From assembly GCF_040187885.1 (NCBI RefSeq), contig NZ_JBDPLH010000009.1, positions 153,015 to 217,014 on the forward strand: a stretch of 64,000 nt of DNA. Direction: 5' to 3'. Shown one piece after another: positions 9,367-18,437 of this stretch. The notes under the pieces were generated by a model. The model was not told where the DNA came from and searched no databases. It saw only the letters and a list, made by a program, of their open reading frames with translations. The DNA is from Roseateles_E cavernae. Its GTDB lineage: Bacteria; Pseudomonadota; Gammaproteobacteria; Burkholderiales; Burkholderiaceae_C. A program made the position numbers and the translations under genes. Numbering within the stretch: position 1 is the first letter of the stretch; every line of letters starts with the position of its first letter.

Positions 9367-10155
9367 TCAGGGCAGCCAGTCCAGCGCCGCCACATGCTCG
9401 GGGAGTTGCAGCTCGGCATCGTAGTACGGTCCGATGAAGTACAGGCCGTCGGGGGCAAAGGTCGGCGCCGCCACCTTGCGGTCGCGCGCTGCCAGCACCC
9501 CAGCCAGCCATTCCACCGAGCGCGTGCCGCTGCCGATCGCCAGCAGACAGCCCATGATGTTGCGCACCATATGGTGCAAAAAGGCCGAGGCATCGAACTC
9601 GAAGCGCCAGTAGGCGCCGCGCTTGCTGATCTGGATCGCACGAAGGGTCTTGATCGGCGACTTGGCCTGGCAGTCGACCGAGCGGAAAGAACTGAAGTCG
9701 TGCTCACCCAGCAGCACCTCGACGGCCGCGCGCATCGCATCGCCGTCCAGCGGGCGGAATACCCAGCCCACCGAGCCGCTCTCGATCGCCGGCCGCACCG
9801 CCGACTCCAGCAGCAGATAGGCATAGCGCCGGCCGCGCGCATGGTTGCGGGCATGGAAGTCGGCGCCGGGGAAGGCGCACCACTGGATCGCGATATCGGG
9901 GGGCAGATAGCGGTTCGTGCCGCGTATCCACGAGAACGGGTCGCGCTCCACCTGGGCATCGAAATGCACGACCTGGTTGAGTCCGTGCACGCCGGCATCG
10001 GTGCGGCCGGCGCAGATTGTGCGGATCGGATGCGCGGCAAACTGGGCCAGGGCTTTTTCCAGCTCATCCTGCACCGTGCCGCCGCCCGGCTGGCTTTGCC
10101 AGCCCTTGTAGCCGCGGCCGCGGTAGCTGACGCCCAGCGCCACCCTAGTTGTCAT
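9367..10155 (-). CDS. truA: tRNA pseudouridine(38-40) synthase
   Basis: Isomerises uridines 38-40 in the anticodon arm of many tRNAs. The 262-residue protein has the catalytic aspartate, Asp53, in CAGRTDAGVH, plus the late FLHHMVRNIMG motif. It is the first gene after the fimV terminator and lies 14 bases before trpF. The fimV-truA-trpF order is usual in Burkholderiales. The ATG at 10155 lies only 16 bases after the terminator stem. Confidence 0.97.
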   Translation of the reverse strand: MTTRVALGVSYRGRGYKGWQSQPGGGTVQDELEKALAQFAAHPIRTICAGRTDAGVHGLNQVVHFDAQVERDPFSWIRGTNRYLPPDIAIQWCAFPGADFHARNHARGRRYAYLLLESAVRPAIESGSVGWVFRPLDGDAMRAAVEVLLGEHDFSSFRSVDCQAKSPIKTLRAIQISKRGAYWRFEFDASAFLHHMVRNIMGCLLAIGSGTRSVEWLAGVLAARDRKVAAPTFAPDGLYFIGPYYDAELQLPEHVAALDWLP

Positions 10156-10171
10156 TCCTGCTCCAACAATG

Positions 10172-10200
10172 AAAAAGGCGCCCGGCCTGGCCGGGCGCCT
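10172..10200 (-). terminator. Rho-independent terminator after fimV
   Basis: A perfect 10-bp GC-rich stem (10176-10185 with 10191-10200) closes a 5-base loop. On the minus strand it is followed by a run of five T. It lies between the fimV stop (10219) and the truA start (10155), so it ends the fimV transcript and separates it from the truA-trpFBA-accD string. Confidence 0.88.
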
Positions 10201-10218
10201 CGGATTGTGCCTGCGTGT

Positions 10219-12882
10219 TCAGCGCAGCTCGTTGAGCATGGCCTGCGCCTTGTCGCGCAGCGGGCCGCTGGCCCGGGCCAGCAGTTCCTGCAGCACATCG
10301 CGTGCACCTTCGGTATCGCCGATCTGGCGGAACTCGTCGGCCAGCTCGAGCTGGCGCTGCAGCGGGTCACCGCCATCGTCGTCCAGCGCATCGAAGGCCT
10401 GGGACAGCGGATCGCTCGGGGCATCGTCTTGCAAGATGCTCTCGAACTCGGCCGGCAGACCGCCATCAATGGCTTCGGCGGAGGCGGTCGGGATCGCCTC
10501 TTCCTTGCGGGCCGGCTCGGGCAGGTCCAGATCGATGGACGAGAGATCAAAGTCCAGCGACTGGGGCTCGTCGGGCAGCTCGGACTGCAGGGTGGCGGCC
10601 TGGGTGACCTCCGGCGGCATATCCAGATTGCCCAGATCGAAGGCCAGCTCCTGGGGCTCGATCTCGCCGGGCTGCGTCGTCGGCGGGCCGTCGAGATCGA
10701 AGTCCATCGCCAGCGGTGCCTGCTCCACCGTGGTGGCCAGGGCTTGCGTGGCATCCATCGCAAACGGCGAGACCGAGGGCGGCGAGCCCAGGTCCAGGTC
10801 GAGGTCCAGATCCAGACCGCTGGGTGGGCCGGCGTCGCTGGCGCGGCCCAGCGGCTCGGTGGCCATCAGGGCGGCGCCGCCAAGCATGCTGTGCTGGGCC
10901 GTCTGCGGCAGCGTGCTGGCGTTCATCGGCTCGGGATGGCGCTCGTGACTGCCATCGTCGGGCAGCAGCTCGGGCGAGCCGCCCGGCTGGTACAGCGGAT
11001 TGTCGGCGTCGATCTGGCGGCCCAGCTCCTGGGCCTTGGCCCAGTCCTCGCCCTGCCCTTGGGTCTCGGCATAGAGCTGCACGGCCAGTTGCTCGAAGCC
11101 CTTGGTGTCACGGCGCTTGGCATAGACCTCCAGCAGCTTGAGCCGGATCGCCAGCCGCTCGGGATTGGAGCGCAGCGCTTCCTTGAGAATCTCCTCGGCC
11201 TGCAGGTCACGGCCATAGGCCAGATAGACATCGGCCTCGGCGACCGGATCGACATCACCGATGGCATCGAGCTGGCTCAGCGAGTAGCTCATCGAGGACG
11301 CGGGGCCGTTGGCGTCACGGGTGTCAACGCGCTGGCCACCGGTATTGCCGAAGAAGGAGTCGGGCTGCAGCCGGCTTTCATGGAAGCCGGTGTCGGCCTT
11401 GGGCTTGCCACCCTTGCCGCGCAGGCGCATCAGACCCAGCCCGCCCAGCAAGAGCACCAGCACGCCAGCGATCGGCAGCACCAAGGGGCTCTCCATCAGC
11501 TCGGCCATCAGACCCGGGCCTTCGGCTTCGGCCGCCGGGGGCGGAACCGGTGTGGGGGCCGGCTTGGCAGCGACGGGGCTTGCGGCCGGCGCAGCCGCAA
11601 CCACGGGCGCGGGTGCCGATGCGACCGGTGGCGCCGGCAGCGCCAGTGCGGGCGGTGCCGACGCGGCCGTTGTGCCGGTGTTCGCTGCGGGCGCGGCGCT
11701 CGCAGCCGGCTTGGCCGCGCTGGAGAGCTTCTTCAACTCCTCCACATTGCGGGTCAGTTCGGCCACACGGGCGGCATCCGCCTTCTTCTCGGTTTCTTTC
11801 GATACCTTGGCCTCGGCGGCCGCGCTGGCGGCTGCGGCCTTGCTGAGCGTCAGCTTGTCGGGGCTGGGCGCTGCGGCCGGCTTGCGGTCCTCGACCGCCG
11901 CCTGCACCTTGCCCTTGACCTGGCGCTGGCTTTCATCGAGCTTGAGCTCGGGGGCGGCACCGGCCAGGCGCTGCCGGTAGTTGCTGAAATCGGCGCTCTG
12001 CGCCTGAATGACTTCGCGCGCCTCGGTCGGAGTGATCGCGCTGAGGCTGTCGCTGCCCGGCACTTGCAGGACCACACCCGACTTCAGCCGGTTCATGTTC
12101 TCGCCGATGAAGGCATCCGGATTGCTGCGGAACAGGCCAACCAGCATCTGGTCCAGCGAGATTTCCCGGGGCTTGGTGCGGCCGGCGATGCGCGACAGCG
12201 AATCGCCCGCCTTGACCTTGTATTCGGATGCGGCGCTGGGGCTCGGTGCAGGCGCCGGCGCCGGACGTGGCGCGCGCGCCGGCTCGGCCGGGGCCGCCTC
12301 GACACGCGGCCGAGGCGCGGGCGCTGCGGCCAAAGGAGCCGAGGCCGGCGGACGCTGGGTCGGCACGGCCCGGGTTTCGGCCGGCGCGGTCGCAAAGGAC
12401 GGGGCCGTCGTGACGGCCGGCGGTGCGCTCGGGCGGGCCAGGTTTGGCGGATCGAACAGCAGCGTGTATTCGCGCACCAGGCGGCCGCTGGACCAGGTCA
12501 GCTCCAGGATCACATCGACAAAGGGCTCCTGGACAGCCCGGTCGCTGTTGATGCGCAGCACCGGTCGGCCATCGCTGCGCCGCTCCAGCTGCACCTGGGT
12601 GCCGGTCAGCACGGCGTTGTACTCGACGCCGGTGGCGCGGTAGGAATCGGGAGGGGCGATGCGCACCTTGAGCGTGCCCGCCTCTTCGGCGGTCAGCGAA
12701 CTGACGTCGATCTCGGCCTTGAGCGTTTCGCCCAGCGAAGACTGCACGGTCAGTTTGCCCAGTCCCAGGCTCCAGGCCGAGCCGCTGCCGGCAACGGCAA
12801 ATGCCGCCATCGCCATATGGGCCAACGGGGTCAGGGCAAAGCGCCCCAAAGCGCTACGTTTTTGTTTCAAGGCGTCCCCCAA
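10219..12882 (-). CDS. fimV: FimV/HubP-type polar peptidoglycan-binding protein
   Basis: An 887-residue inner-membrane protein of the FimV family, which supports type IV pilus (twitching) assembly and polar organisation. Order of parts: signal or anchor segment (about 15-40), FimV N-terminal beta domain (LGLGKLTVQSSLGETL), a Pro/Ala linker, a LysM domain near 218-270, a coiled coil near 330-370, a second Pro/Ala linker, one transmembrane helix near 465-485, and an acidic cytoplasmic C-terminus with TPR-like helices ending KAQAMLNELR. The start is uncertain: TTG at 12882 or TTG at 12870 (reading KQKRSALGRF next), neither with a clear Shine-Dalgarno. Downstream of asd and upstream of truA, as in relatives. 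Confidence 0.92.
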   Translation of the reverse strand: MGDALKQKRSALGRFALTPLAHMAMAAFAVAGSGSAWSLGLGKLTVQSSLGETLKAEIDVSSLTAEEAGTLKVRIAPPDSYRATGVEYNAVLTGTQVQLERRSDGRPVLRINSDRAVQEPFVDVILELTWSSGRLVREYTLLFDPPNLARPSAPPAVTTAPSFATAPAETRAVPTQRPPASAPLAAAPAPRPRVEAAPAEPARAPRPAPAPAPSPSAASEYKVKAGDSLSRIAGRTKPREISLDQMLVGLFRSNPDAFIGENMNRLKSGVVLQVPGSDSLSAITPTEAREVIQAQSADFSNYRQRLAGAAPELKLDESQRQVKGKVQAAVEDRKPAAAPSPDKLTLSKAAAASAAAEAKVSKETEKKADAARVAELTRNVEELKKLSSAAKPAASAAPAANTGTTAASAPPALALPAPPVASAPAPVVAAAPAASPVAAKPAPTPVPPPAAEAEGPGLMAELMESPLVLPIAGVLVLLLGGLGLMRLRGKGGKPKADTGFHESRLQPDSFFGNTGGQRVDTRDANGPASSMSYSLSQLDAIGDVDPVAEADVYLAYGRDLQAEEILKEALRSNPERLAIRLKLLEVYAKRRDTKGFEQLAVQLYAETQGQGEDWAKAQELGRQIDADNPLYQPGGSPELLPDDGSHERHPEPMNASTLPQTAQHSMLGGAALMATEPLGRASDAGPPSGLDLDLDLDLGSPPSVSPFAMDATQALATTVEQAPLAMDFDLDGPPTTQPGEIEPQELAFDLGNLDMPPEVTQAATLQSELPDEPQSLDFDLSSIDLDLPEPARKEEAIPTASAEAIDGGLPAEFESILQDDAPSDPLSQAFDALDDDGGDPLQRQLELADEFRQIGDTEGARDVLQELLARASGPLRDKAQAMLNELR

Positions 12883-13000
12883 AGCAACAAGGCGGACACC
12901 GTCAGGTACCCGCCTGTTTCGACGATCTTTGTTCTCTTCTCAACAGCGCTAGGCGATGCTGTCCTCATGGCTCTTGCGATCCGAAATCACAACAGCATCA

Positions 13001-13028
13001 AGCATATACGCTGCAACCCTCATGCAAA
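13001..13028 (-). promoter_or_regulatory. Possible fimV promoter
   Basis: In the 238-base gap between asd and fimV, the minus strand has TTTGCA (13023-13028) and TATGCT (13001-13006) 16 bases apart. This would give a leader of about 110 bases. The match is moderate. Nothing else was recognised in the gap except a weak inverted repeat (GCCCGTT/AACGGGC) just after asd. Confidence 0.35.
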
Positions 13029-13120
13029 GGCTGAATACGCCCCAGGACACCTGCCTGATTCACTGCCCGTTACAGGCTTGTCGTTTGCCGGCAACGGGCG
13101 GGGCTCGGAAACTGGGGAAA

Positions 13121-14251
13121 TTACCGAGCCAGCAGGATGCGCAGCATGCGGCGCAGCGGCTCGGCCGCGCCCCACAGGAGCTGGTCGCCGATCGTGAAGG
13201 CGCCGACATACTCCGGGCCCATGGCCAGCTTGCGGATGCGGCCCACGGGGATGGTCATCGTGCCGGTCACCGCCACCGGGGTCAGGTCTTGAATCGTCGC
13301 CTCGCGGGTATTGGGCACGACCTTCACCCACTCGTTGTCAGCGGCGATCATCGCCTCGATGTCGGCCAGCGGCACGTCCTTCTTCAGCTTGAAGCTCAGA
13401 GCCTGGCTGTGGCAGCGCATCGCGCCGACGCGCACGCAGAAGCCGTCCACCGGAATCGGCGCCGAGCCGAAGCCCTCGCCGAGGCCGAGAATCTTGTTGG
13501 TCTCGGCCATGCCCTTCCACTCTTCCTTGGACTGGCCATTGCCCAGATCCTTGTCGATCCAGGGGATCAGCGAGCCGCCCAGCGGCACGCCGAAATTGGC
13601 GGTCTCGGCCGCGCTCAAGGCCCGCTGCGTGGCGATCACCTGACGGTCGATCTCGAGGATGGCGCTCTTCGGGTCATCCAGCAGCGAGCGCACCGAGGCA
13701 TTCAGCGTACCGTACTGCGTCAGCAGCTCGCGCATATGTTGCGCGCCGCCGCCCGAGGCCGCCTGGTAGGTCTGGGTGCTCATCCATTCGACCAGGCCGG
13801 CCTTGTAGAGCGCGCCCACGCCCATCAGCATGCAGGAGACGGTGCAGTTGCCGCCGACCCAGTTCTTGCCGCCCTTGCTAAGCGCGTCCTTGATGACGGG
13901 CATGTTCACCGGGTCCAGCACGATGACGGCATCGCCGTTCATGCGCAGCGAGGAGGCGGCGTCGATCCAGTGGCCATTCCAGCCGGCCGCGCGCAGCTTC
14001 GGGAAGACCTCGTTGGTGTAGTCGCCGCCCTGGGCCGTGATGATGATCTCGCAGCGCTTGAGCTGCTCGATATCGAAGGCGTTCTGCAGCTTGGTTTCGT
14101 TCTTGGCCTGCGCCGGGGCGGCGCCGCCCGCGTTCGAGGTGCTGAAGAACAGCGGTTCGATCAGATCGAAATCACGCTCGGCCACCATGCGGTCCATCAG
14201 CACGGAGCCCACCATGCCGCGCCAGCCTACCAGTCCTACCAATGTCGTCAT
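13121..14251 (-). CDS. asd: Aspartate-semialdehyde dehydrogenase
   Basis: Reduces aspartyl phosphate to the semialdehyde, the branch point to lysine/diaminopimelate, threonine and methionine. The 376-residue product starts with the NADP-binding GLVGWRGMVGSV. The active-site cysteine is in GGNCTVSCM (about residues 131-139), and a conserved His lies near 283. It is of the longer Gram-negative type (about 370 residues). The ATG at 14251 is preceded by GAGGA at good spacing. It lies between leuB (86-base gap with hairpins) and fimV. Confidence 0.96.
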   Translation of the reverse strand: MTTLVGLVGWRGMVGSVLMDRMVAERDFDLIEPLFFSTSNAGGAAPAQAKNETKLQNAFDIEQLKRCEIIITAQGGDYTNEVFPKLRAAGWNGHWIDAASSLRMNGDAVIVLDPVNMPVIKDALSKGGKNWVGGNCTVSCMLMGVGALYKAGLVEWMSTQTYQAASGGGAQHMRELLTQYGTLNASVRSLLDDPKSAILEIDRQVIATQRALSAAETANFGVPLGGSLIPWIDKDLGNGQSKEEWKGMAETNKILGLGEGFGSAPIPVDGFCVRVGAMRCHSQALSFKLKKDVPLADIEAMIAADNEWVKVVPNTREATIQDLTPVAVTGTMTIPVGRIRKLAMGPEYVGAFTIGDQLLWGAAEPLRRMLRILLAR

Positions 14252-14269
14252 CTTGAATTCCTCTTGATC

Positions 14270-14314
14270 ACAAACCCCAGTCTCTGTGCCCCGGCTCGCT
14301 TCGCCGGGGTTTGT
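14270..14314. promoter_or_regulatory. Two mutually exclusive hairpins in the leuB-asd gap
   Basis: A 7-bp stem CCCCGGC/GCCGGGG (14289-14295 with 14303-14309) overlaps a longer-range 9-bp pairing, ACAAACCCC (14270-14278) with GGGGTTTGT (14306-14314). Bases 14306-14309 serve both, so only one can form at a time. The element ends 19 bases before the asd start. No U-tract follows on the minus strand, so it is not a plain terminator. Confidence 0.45.
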
Positions 14315-14337
14315 GGGGGCGAGACGATCCGAGAGCT

Positions 14338-15435
14338 TCAGCTCTTGATGGTTTTGGTGGTGGTAATCGCGGCAACGACCGCATCACCCATCTCGCGCGT
14401 GCTCACCTTCTGGGTGCCCTCGCTCCAAATGTCCGCAGTGCGCAGACCTTGGGACAACACAGCGCTCACCGCCGCTTCGATACGAGCGGCAGCTTCGGGC
14501 TGGTTGAGGGTGAACTTGAGCATCATGGCAGCGGAGAGGATTGTAGCCAGAGGATTGGCGATTCCCTTGCCCGCGATGTCCGGTGCGCTGCCATGGCTGG
14601 GTTCGTACAGGCCTTTGTTGTGCTTGTCCAACGAGGCCGAGGGCAGCATGCCGATCGAGCCGGTCAGCATCGCGGCCTCGTCCGACAGGATGTCGCCGAA
14701 CATATTGCCGGTGACGACCACGTCGAACTTCTTCGGCGCCTTGACCAGCTGCATCGCGGCGTTGTCCACATACATATGGTCCAGCTCGACATCCGGATAT
14801 TCGGCGCTGACCTCGATCATCACGTCCTTCCAGAACTGGAAGGTTTCCAGCACATTGGCCTTGTCCACCGAGGTGACGCGCTTGCTGCGCTTGCGCGCCG
14901 CCTGGAAGGCCACATGGGCGATGCGCTCGATCTCAGGGCGCGAGTAGCGCATCGTGTCGAAGGCCTCCTCAGAACCCGGGAAGTGGCCGTCGACGGCGGT
15001 GCGGCGGCCGCGCGGCTGGCCGAAATAGATGTCGCCGGTCAGCTCGCGGATGATCAGGATGTCCAGGCCGGCGACCAGCTCGGGCTTCAGGCTCGATGCA
15101 TGGGTCAGCTGCTCATAGCAGATCGCCGGGCGGAAGTTGGCGAACAGGCCCAGATGCTTGCGCAGGCCCAGGATGGCCTGCTCGGGGCGCAGCGGGCGGT
15201 CCAGCTTGTCGTACTTCCAGTCGCCGACGGCGCCGAACAGGATGGCGTCGGCGTCCTTGGCCAGCTGCAGCGTCGATTCAGGCAGCGGGTGGCCGGCGGC
15301 CTCATAGGCGGCGCCACCCACCGGGGCGCTTTCCAGCGTCAGCGGCAAGTCCAGCACCTTCAGGACCTTGACGGCCTCGGCGACGATTTCGGTCCCGATG
15401 CCATCACCGGGTAGCACTGCAATTTTCATGGTCAT
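14338..15435 (-). CDS. leuB: 3-isopropylmalate dehydrogenase
   Basis: Oxidatively decarboxylates 3-isopropylmalate in leucine synthesis. The 365-residue protein starts MTMKIAVLPGDGIGTEI, has the ELTGDIYFGQPRG loop (about residues 138-150) and the NAD-site motif EPSHGSAPDIAGKG (about 283-296). The ATG at 15435 overlaps the leuD stop (ATGA), and a second in-frame ATG two codons on is also possible. It is the last leu gene of this set; asd follows after 86 bases. Confidence 0.97.
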   Translation of the reverse strand: MTMKIAVLPGDGIGTEIVAEAVKVLKVLDLPLTLESAPVGGAAYEAAGHPLPESTLQLAKDADAILFGAVGDWKYDKLDRPLRPEQAILGLRKHLGLFANFRPAICYEQLTHASSLKPELVAGLDILIIRELTGDIYFGQPRGRRTAVDGHFPGSEEAFDTMRYSRPEIERIAHVAFQAARKRSKRVTSVDKANVLETFQFWKDVMIEVSAEYPDVELDHMYVDNAAMQLVKAPKKFDVVVTGNMFGDILSDEAAMLTGSIGMLPSASLDKHNKGLYEPSHGSAPDIAGKGIANPLATILSAAMMLKFTLNQPEAAARIEAAVSAVLSQGLRTADIWSEGTQKVSTREMGDAVVAAITTTKTIKS

Positions 15436-16082
15436 CCGATCAGACGGTTGTTGAGCCAGGGCTTGCTGGCGATACGTTCGGCCTCGAAGGCCTTGATCTT
15501 GTCGGCATGGCGCAGGGTCAGACCGATGTCATCGAAACCGTTGAGCAGGCAGAACTTGCGGAAGGGCTGGACCTCGAACGCCAACTCCCCCCCATCGGCC
15601 TTGATGACGAGCTGGCGCGCCAGATCGATGGTCAGCTGATAGCCCGGGAAGGCGAACACCTCGTCGAACAGCTGGGCCACCTGGGCCTCAGGCAGCACGA
15701 TGGGCAGCACGCCGTTCTTGAAGCAGTTGTTGAAGAAGATGTCGGCAAAGCTCGGCGCGATCAGCGCGCGAAAGCCGTACTGCTCCAGCGCCCAGGGCGC
15801 GTGCTCGCGGCTGGAGCCGCAGCCGAAATTGCTGCGCGCGATCAGCACCGAGGCGCCCTGGTAGCGCAGCTGGTTCAGCACGAAATCGGGGTTGGGCTTG
15901 CGGCTGGCCGGATCCTGGCCGGGCTCGCCCGCATCCAGATAGCGCCATTCGTCGAACAGATTCGGGCCGAAGCCGCTGCGCTTGATCGATTTCAGGAACT
16001 GCTTGGGGATGATCGCGTCGGTGTCGACATTGTCGCGATCCATCGGGGCGACGAGGCCCTTGTGAACGGTGAACTTTTCCAT
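15432..16082 (-). CDS. leuD: 3-isopropylmalate dehydratase small subunit
   Basis: Small subunit of isopropylmalate isomerase, the partner of LeuC. The 216-residue protein has the swivelling-domain motifs DTDAIIPKQFLK and SNFGCGSSREHAPWAL (substrate loop). The frame opens with GTG at 16085, but the adjacent ATG at 16082 overlaps the leuC stop by one base (TGATG) and is the likelier start. Translation is probably coupled to leuC, matching the 1:1 complex. Confidence 0.97.
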   Translation of the reverse strand: MEKFTVHKGLVAPMDRDNVDTDAIIPKQFLKSIKRSGFGPNLFDEWRYLDAGEPGQDPASRKPNPDFVLNQLRYQGASVLIARSNFGCGSSREHAPWALEQYGFRALIAPSFADIFFNNCFKNGVLPIVLPEAQVAQLFDEVFAFPGYQLTIDLARQLVIKADGGELAFEVQPFRKFCLLNGFDDIGLTLRHADKIKAFEAERIASKPWLNNRLIG

Positions 16083-17512
16083 CACGAAATCCTTCGAACA
16101 TCAACGAAATGGCCTTGCATCGCGGCCGCTGCGGCCATCGCCGGGCTGACCAGATGGGTGCGGCCGCCGGCGCCCTGGCGTCCTTCGAAATTGCGATTGC
16201 TGGTCGAGGCACAGCGCTCGCCCGGCTCCAGCCGGTCGGCATTCATCGCCAGGCACATCGAGCAACCCGGCTCGCGCCACTCGAAGCCGGCCGCCTTGAA
16301 GACCTGGTCCAGGCCTTCGCGCTCGGCCTGCTCCTTCACCAGGCCCGAGCCCGGCACCACCATCGCCAGCTTCACATTGGCGGCGATCTTGCCGCCATTG
16401 CTTCCGGACATCCGGCGCACGACGGCCGCAGCCTCGCGCATGTCCTCGATGCGGCTGTTGGTGCAGGAGCCGATGAAGACCTTGTCGATCAGGATGTCGT
16501 TGATGGCCTTGTTCGGCTCCAGATTCATGTACTGCAACGCCCGCTCGATGGCGCCGCGCTTGACGGCATCCTTTTCCTTGTCCGGATCGGGCACACGGTC
16601 CTCGATCGACAAGACCATCTCGGGGCTGGTGCCCCAGGTGACTTGCGGGCGGATCTGGGCGGCGTCGAGCTCGACCACTTTGTCGAAGCTCGCACCCGGG
16701 TCCGAGTGCAGGGTGCGCCAGTAGGCCACCGCCTGCTCCCATTCGACACCGCTGGGCGAGAAGGGCCGGCCCTTGCAGTAGTTGATCGTGGTCTCGTCCA
16801 CGGCAATCAGGCCGGCGCGGGCGCCCGCCTCGATGGCCATATTGCAGACCGTCATCCGCCCTTCCATGCTCAGCGCGCGGATTGCCGAGCCGCCGAATTC
16901 GATCGTGTAGCCGGTGCCGCCGGCCGTGCCGATCTTGCCGATGATGGCCAGCACGATGTCCTTGGCGCCGACGCCTTTCGGTGTCTGGCCCTCGACCTTG
17001 ATCAGCAGGTTCTTGGCCTTCTTGGCCAGCAGGGTCTGGGTGGCCAGCACATGCTCGACCTCGGAGGTGCCGATGCCGTGGGCCAGCGCGCCGAAAGCGC
17101 CGTGGGTCGAGGTGTGGCTGTCGCCGCAGACCACGGTCATGCCCGGCAGGGTCGCGCCCTGCTCCGGGCCGATCACATGGACGATGCCCTGGCGCTTGTC
17201 GCTCATCTTGAACTGGGTGATGCCGAAGCGGTCGCAGTTCTGGTCCAGGGTGTCGACCTGCAGCTTGGAGATCGGGTCGGCGATGCCCTGGCTGCGGTCG
17301 GTGGTCGGCACATTGTGGTCGCTGACCGCCAGATTGGCCGACAGGCGCCAGATCTTGCGCCCGGCCAGATCCAGACCTTCGAAGGCCTGCGGGCTGGTCA
17401 CCTCATGGACCAGATGGCGGTCGATATAGAGGGTGGCCGTGCCGTCCTCCTCGGTGTGGACGACATGCTCGTCCCAGAGCTTGTCGTAAAGCGTGCGAGC
17501 TGCAGTGGTCAT
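16082..17512 (-). CDS. leuC: 3-isopropylmalate dehydratase large subunit
   Basis: Aconitase-type [4Fe-4S] subunit of isopropylmalate isomerase, 476 residues from the ATG at 17512 (MTTAARTLYDKLW). Cluster cysteines are visible in FIGSCTNSRIED and in PGCSMCLAMN (CxxC). Upstream in-frame sequence to 17611 lies inside the LysR gene and is rejected as coding. The start overlaps the stop of the upstream LysR gene by four bases, so the regulator and the enzyme share an mRNA. The entericidin-like small gene I would expect between leuC and leuD in some relatives is absent. Confidence 0.97.
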   Translation of the reverse strand: MTTAARTLYDKLWDEHVVHTEEDGTATLYIDRHLVHEVTSPQAFEGLDLAGRKIWRLSANLAVSDHNVPTTDRSQGIADPISKLQVDTLDQNCDRFGITQFKMSDKRQGIVHVIGPEQGATLPGMTVVCGDSHTSTHGAFGALAHGIGTSEVEHVLATQTLLAKKAKNLLIKVEGQTPKGVGAKDIVLAIIGKIGTAGGTGYTIEFGGSAIRALSMEGRMTVCNMAIEAGARAGLIAVDETTINYCKGRPFSPSGVEWEQAVAYWRTLHSDPGASFDKVVELDAAQIRPQVTWGTSPEMVLSIEDRVPDPDKEKDAVKRGAIERALQYMNLEPNKAINDILIDKVFIGSCTNSRIEDMREAAAVVRRMSGSNGGKIAANVKLAMVVPGSGLVKEQAEREGLDQVFKAAGFEWREPGCSMCLAMNADRLEPGERCASTSNRNFEGRQGAGGRTHLVSPAMAAAAAMQGHFVDVRRIS

Positions 17513-18420
17513 GGCTGGCTTTCTACGGGGATGTTGGGGAGGGGACAGAGGGCATCGACAAAGCGTTGCACCACGGTGGGCAGGCGCTCCTGACGCTGCA
17601 CACCCAGACAATAGTCGCGCGCGGCCCAGGCTTCATCGAGCACGAGATGACTGACCGCGAAGACACGCGAGAAACGTTCGGCCGGCACCGAAGGCAGCAC
17701 CGCCACGCCCAGGCCGGCCTCGACCAGCTGGGCAATCGCATCGAAGCCGCGCACCTGCAGGCGCGCGTTCAGCGTGCGGCCGCGCGACAGCGCCTGCTCG
17801 CGCATCAGCTGCTGGGCGCTGGCGCCGGCATGCAGGCCGATCAGGTCGTAGTCCAGCAGGTCGGAGAAGCTGACCGACCGCTGCCGCGCCAGCCCATGAT
17901 TCTTGGGCACCAGCACGGCCAGCCGGCTCTGGGCATAGACCCAGGCCTGGACCCGGTTGTCCAGCAGCGGCGGCGTGAACACGCCGATATCGGCGCGGCC
18001 CTCGGCCACCGCTGCCTGCACCTCGGCGCTGGTCTGGTCTTCCAGGCTGATGCGGATCTGCGGATGGGCCTGGCTGAAGGCGGCCAGATCGGCCGGCAGG
18101 CATTCGGCGATCGCGCCGCTATTGGCGGCGATGCGCAGATGGCCCTTGATGCCGCGCGCGAACTCGACCACCTCGCTCTCCAGCGCATGCAGCGAGGCAT
18201 GCAGCGAGCGGATATGGCGCACCAGCGCGCGGCAGGCCTCGGTCGGCTCGACACCGCGGGCGCGGCGCTCGAACAGCTGCACGCCCAGCCGCGCCTCCAG
18301 GTCGGAAACCCGCTTGCTGGCCGCCGCCAGCGCCAGGTGCTCGCGCGCCGCCCCGGCGGTGATCGAGCGGGTCTGCTCGATCGCCAGCACGAGATTCAGC
18401 GTGGTCAGGTCCAGGCGCAT
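17509..18420 (-). CDS. LysR family transcriptional regulator upstream of leuC
   Basis: A 303-residue LysR-type regulator with an N-terminal winged helix-turn-helix (about residues 3-62; LAAASKRVSDLEARLG is the recognition region) and a two-lobed effector domain from about 90. The frame is open to 18600, but the ATG at 18420 (MRLDLTTLNLVLAIEQTRS) matches the family. It overlaps leuC by four bases and follows the Bug-type gene by 17 bases, all on one strand, so it may be read from the promoter upstream of that gene. The effector is unknown. A role in leucine genes is inferred from linkage only. Confidence 0.88.
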   Translation of the reverse strand: MRLDLTTLNLVLAIEQTRSITAGAAREHLALAAASKRVSDLEARLGVQLFERRARGVEPTEACRALVRHIRSLHASLHALESEVVEFARGIKGHLRIAANSGAIAECLPADLAAFSQAHPQIRISLEDQTSAEVQAAVAEGRADIGVFTPPLLDNRVQAWVYAQSRLAVLVPKNHGLARQRSVSFSDLLDYDLIGLHAGASAQQLMREQALSRGRTLNARLQVRGFDAIAQLVEAGLGVAVLPSVPAERFSRVFAVSHLVLDEAWAARDYCLGVQRQERLPTVVQRFVDALCPLPNIPVESQP

Positions 18421-18437
18421 GGCGGCGGCGGCTTTTA

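Noticed and set aside
9394..13197. Long plus-strand open frame opposite truA and fimV
   Set aside because: High-GC antisense shadow. The minus strand encodes clear truA and fimV products with family motifs, and the plus product is Arg/Gln/His-rich without any motif.
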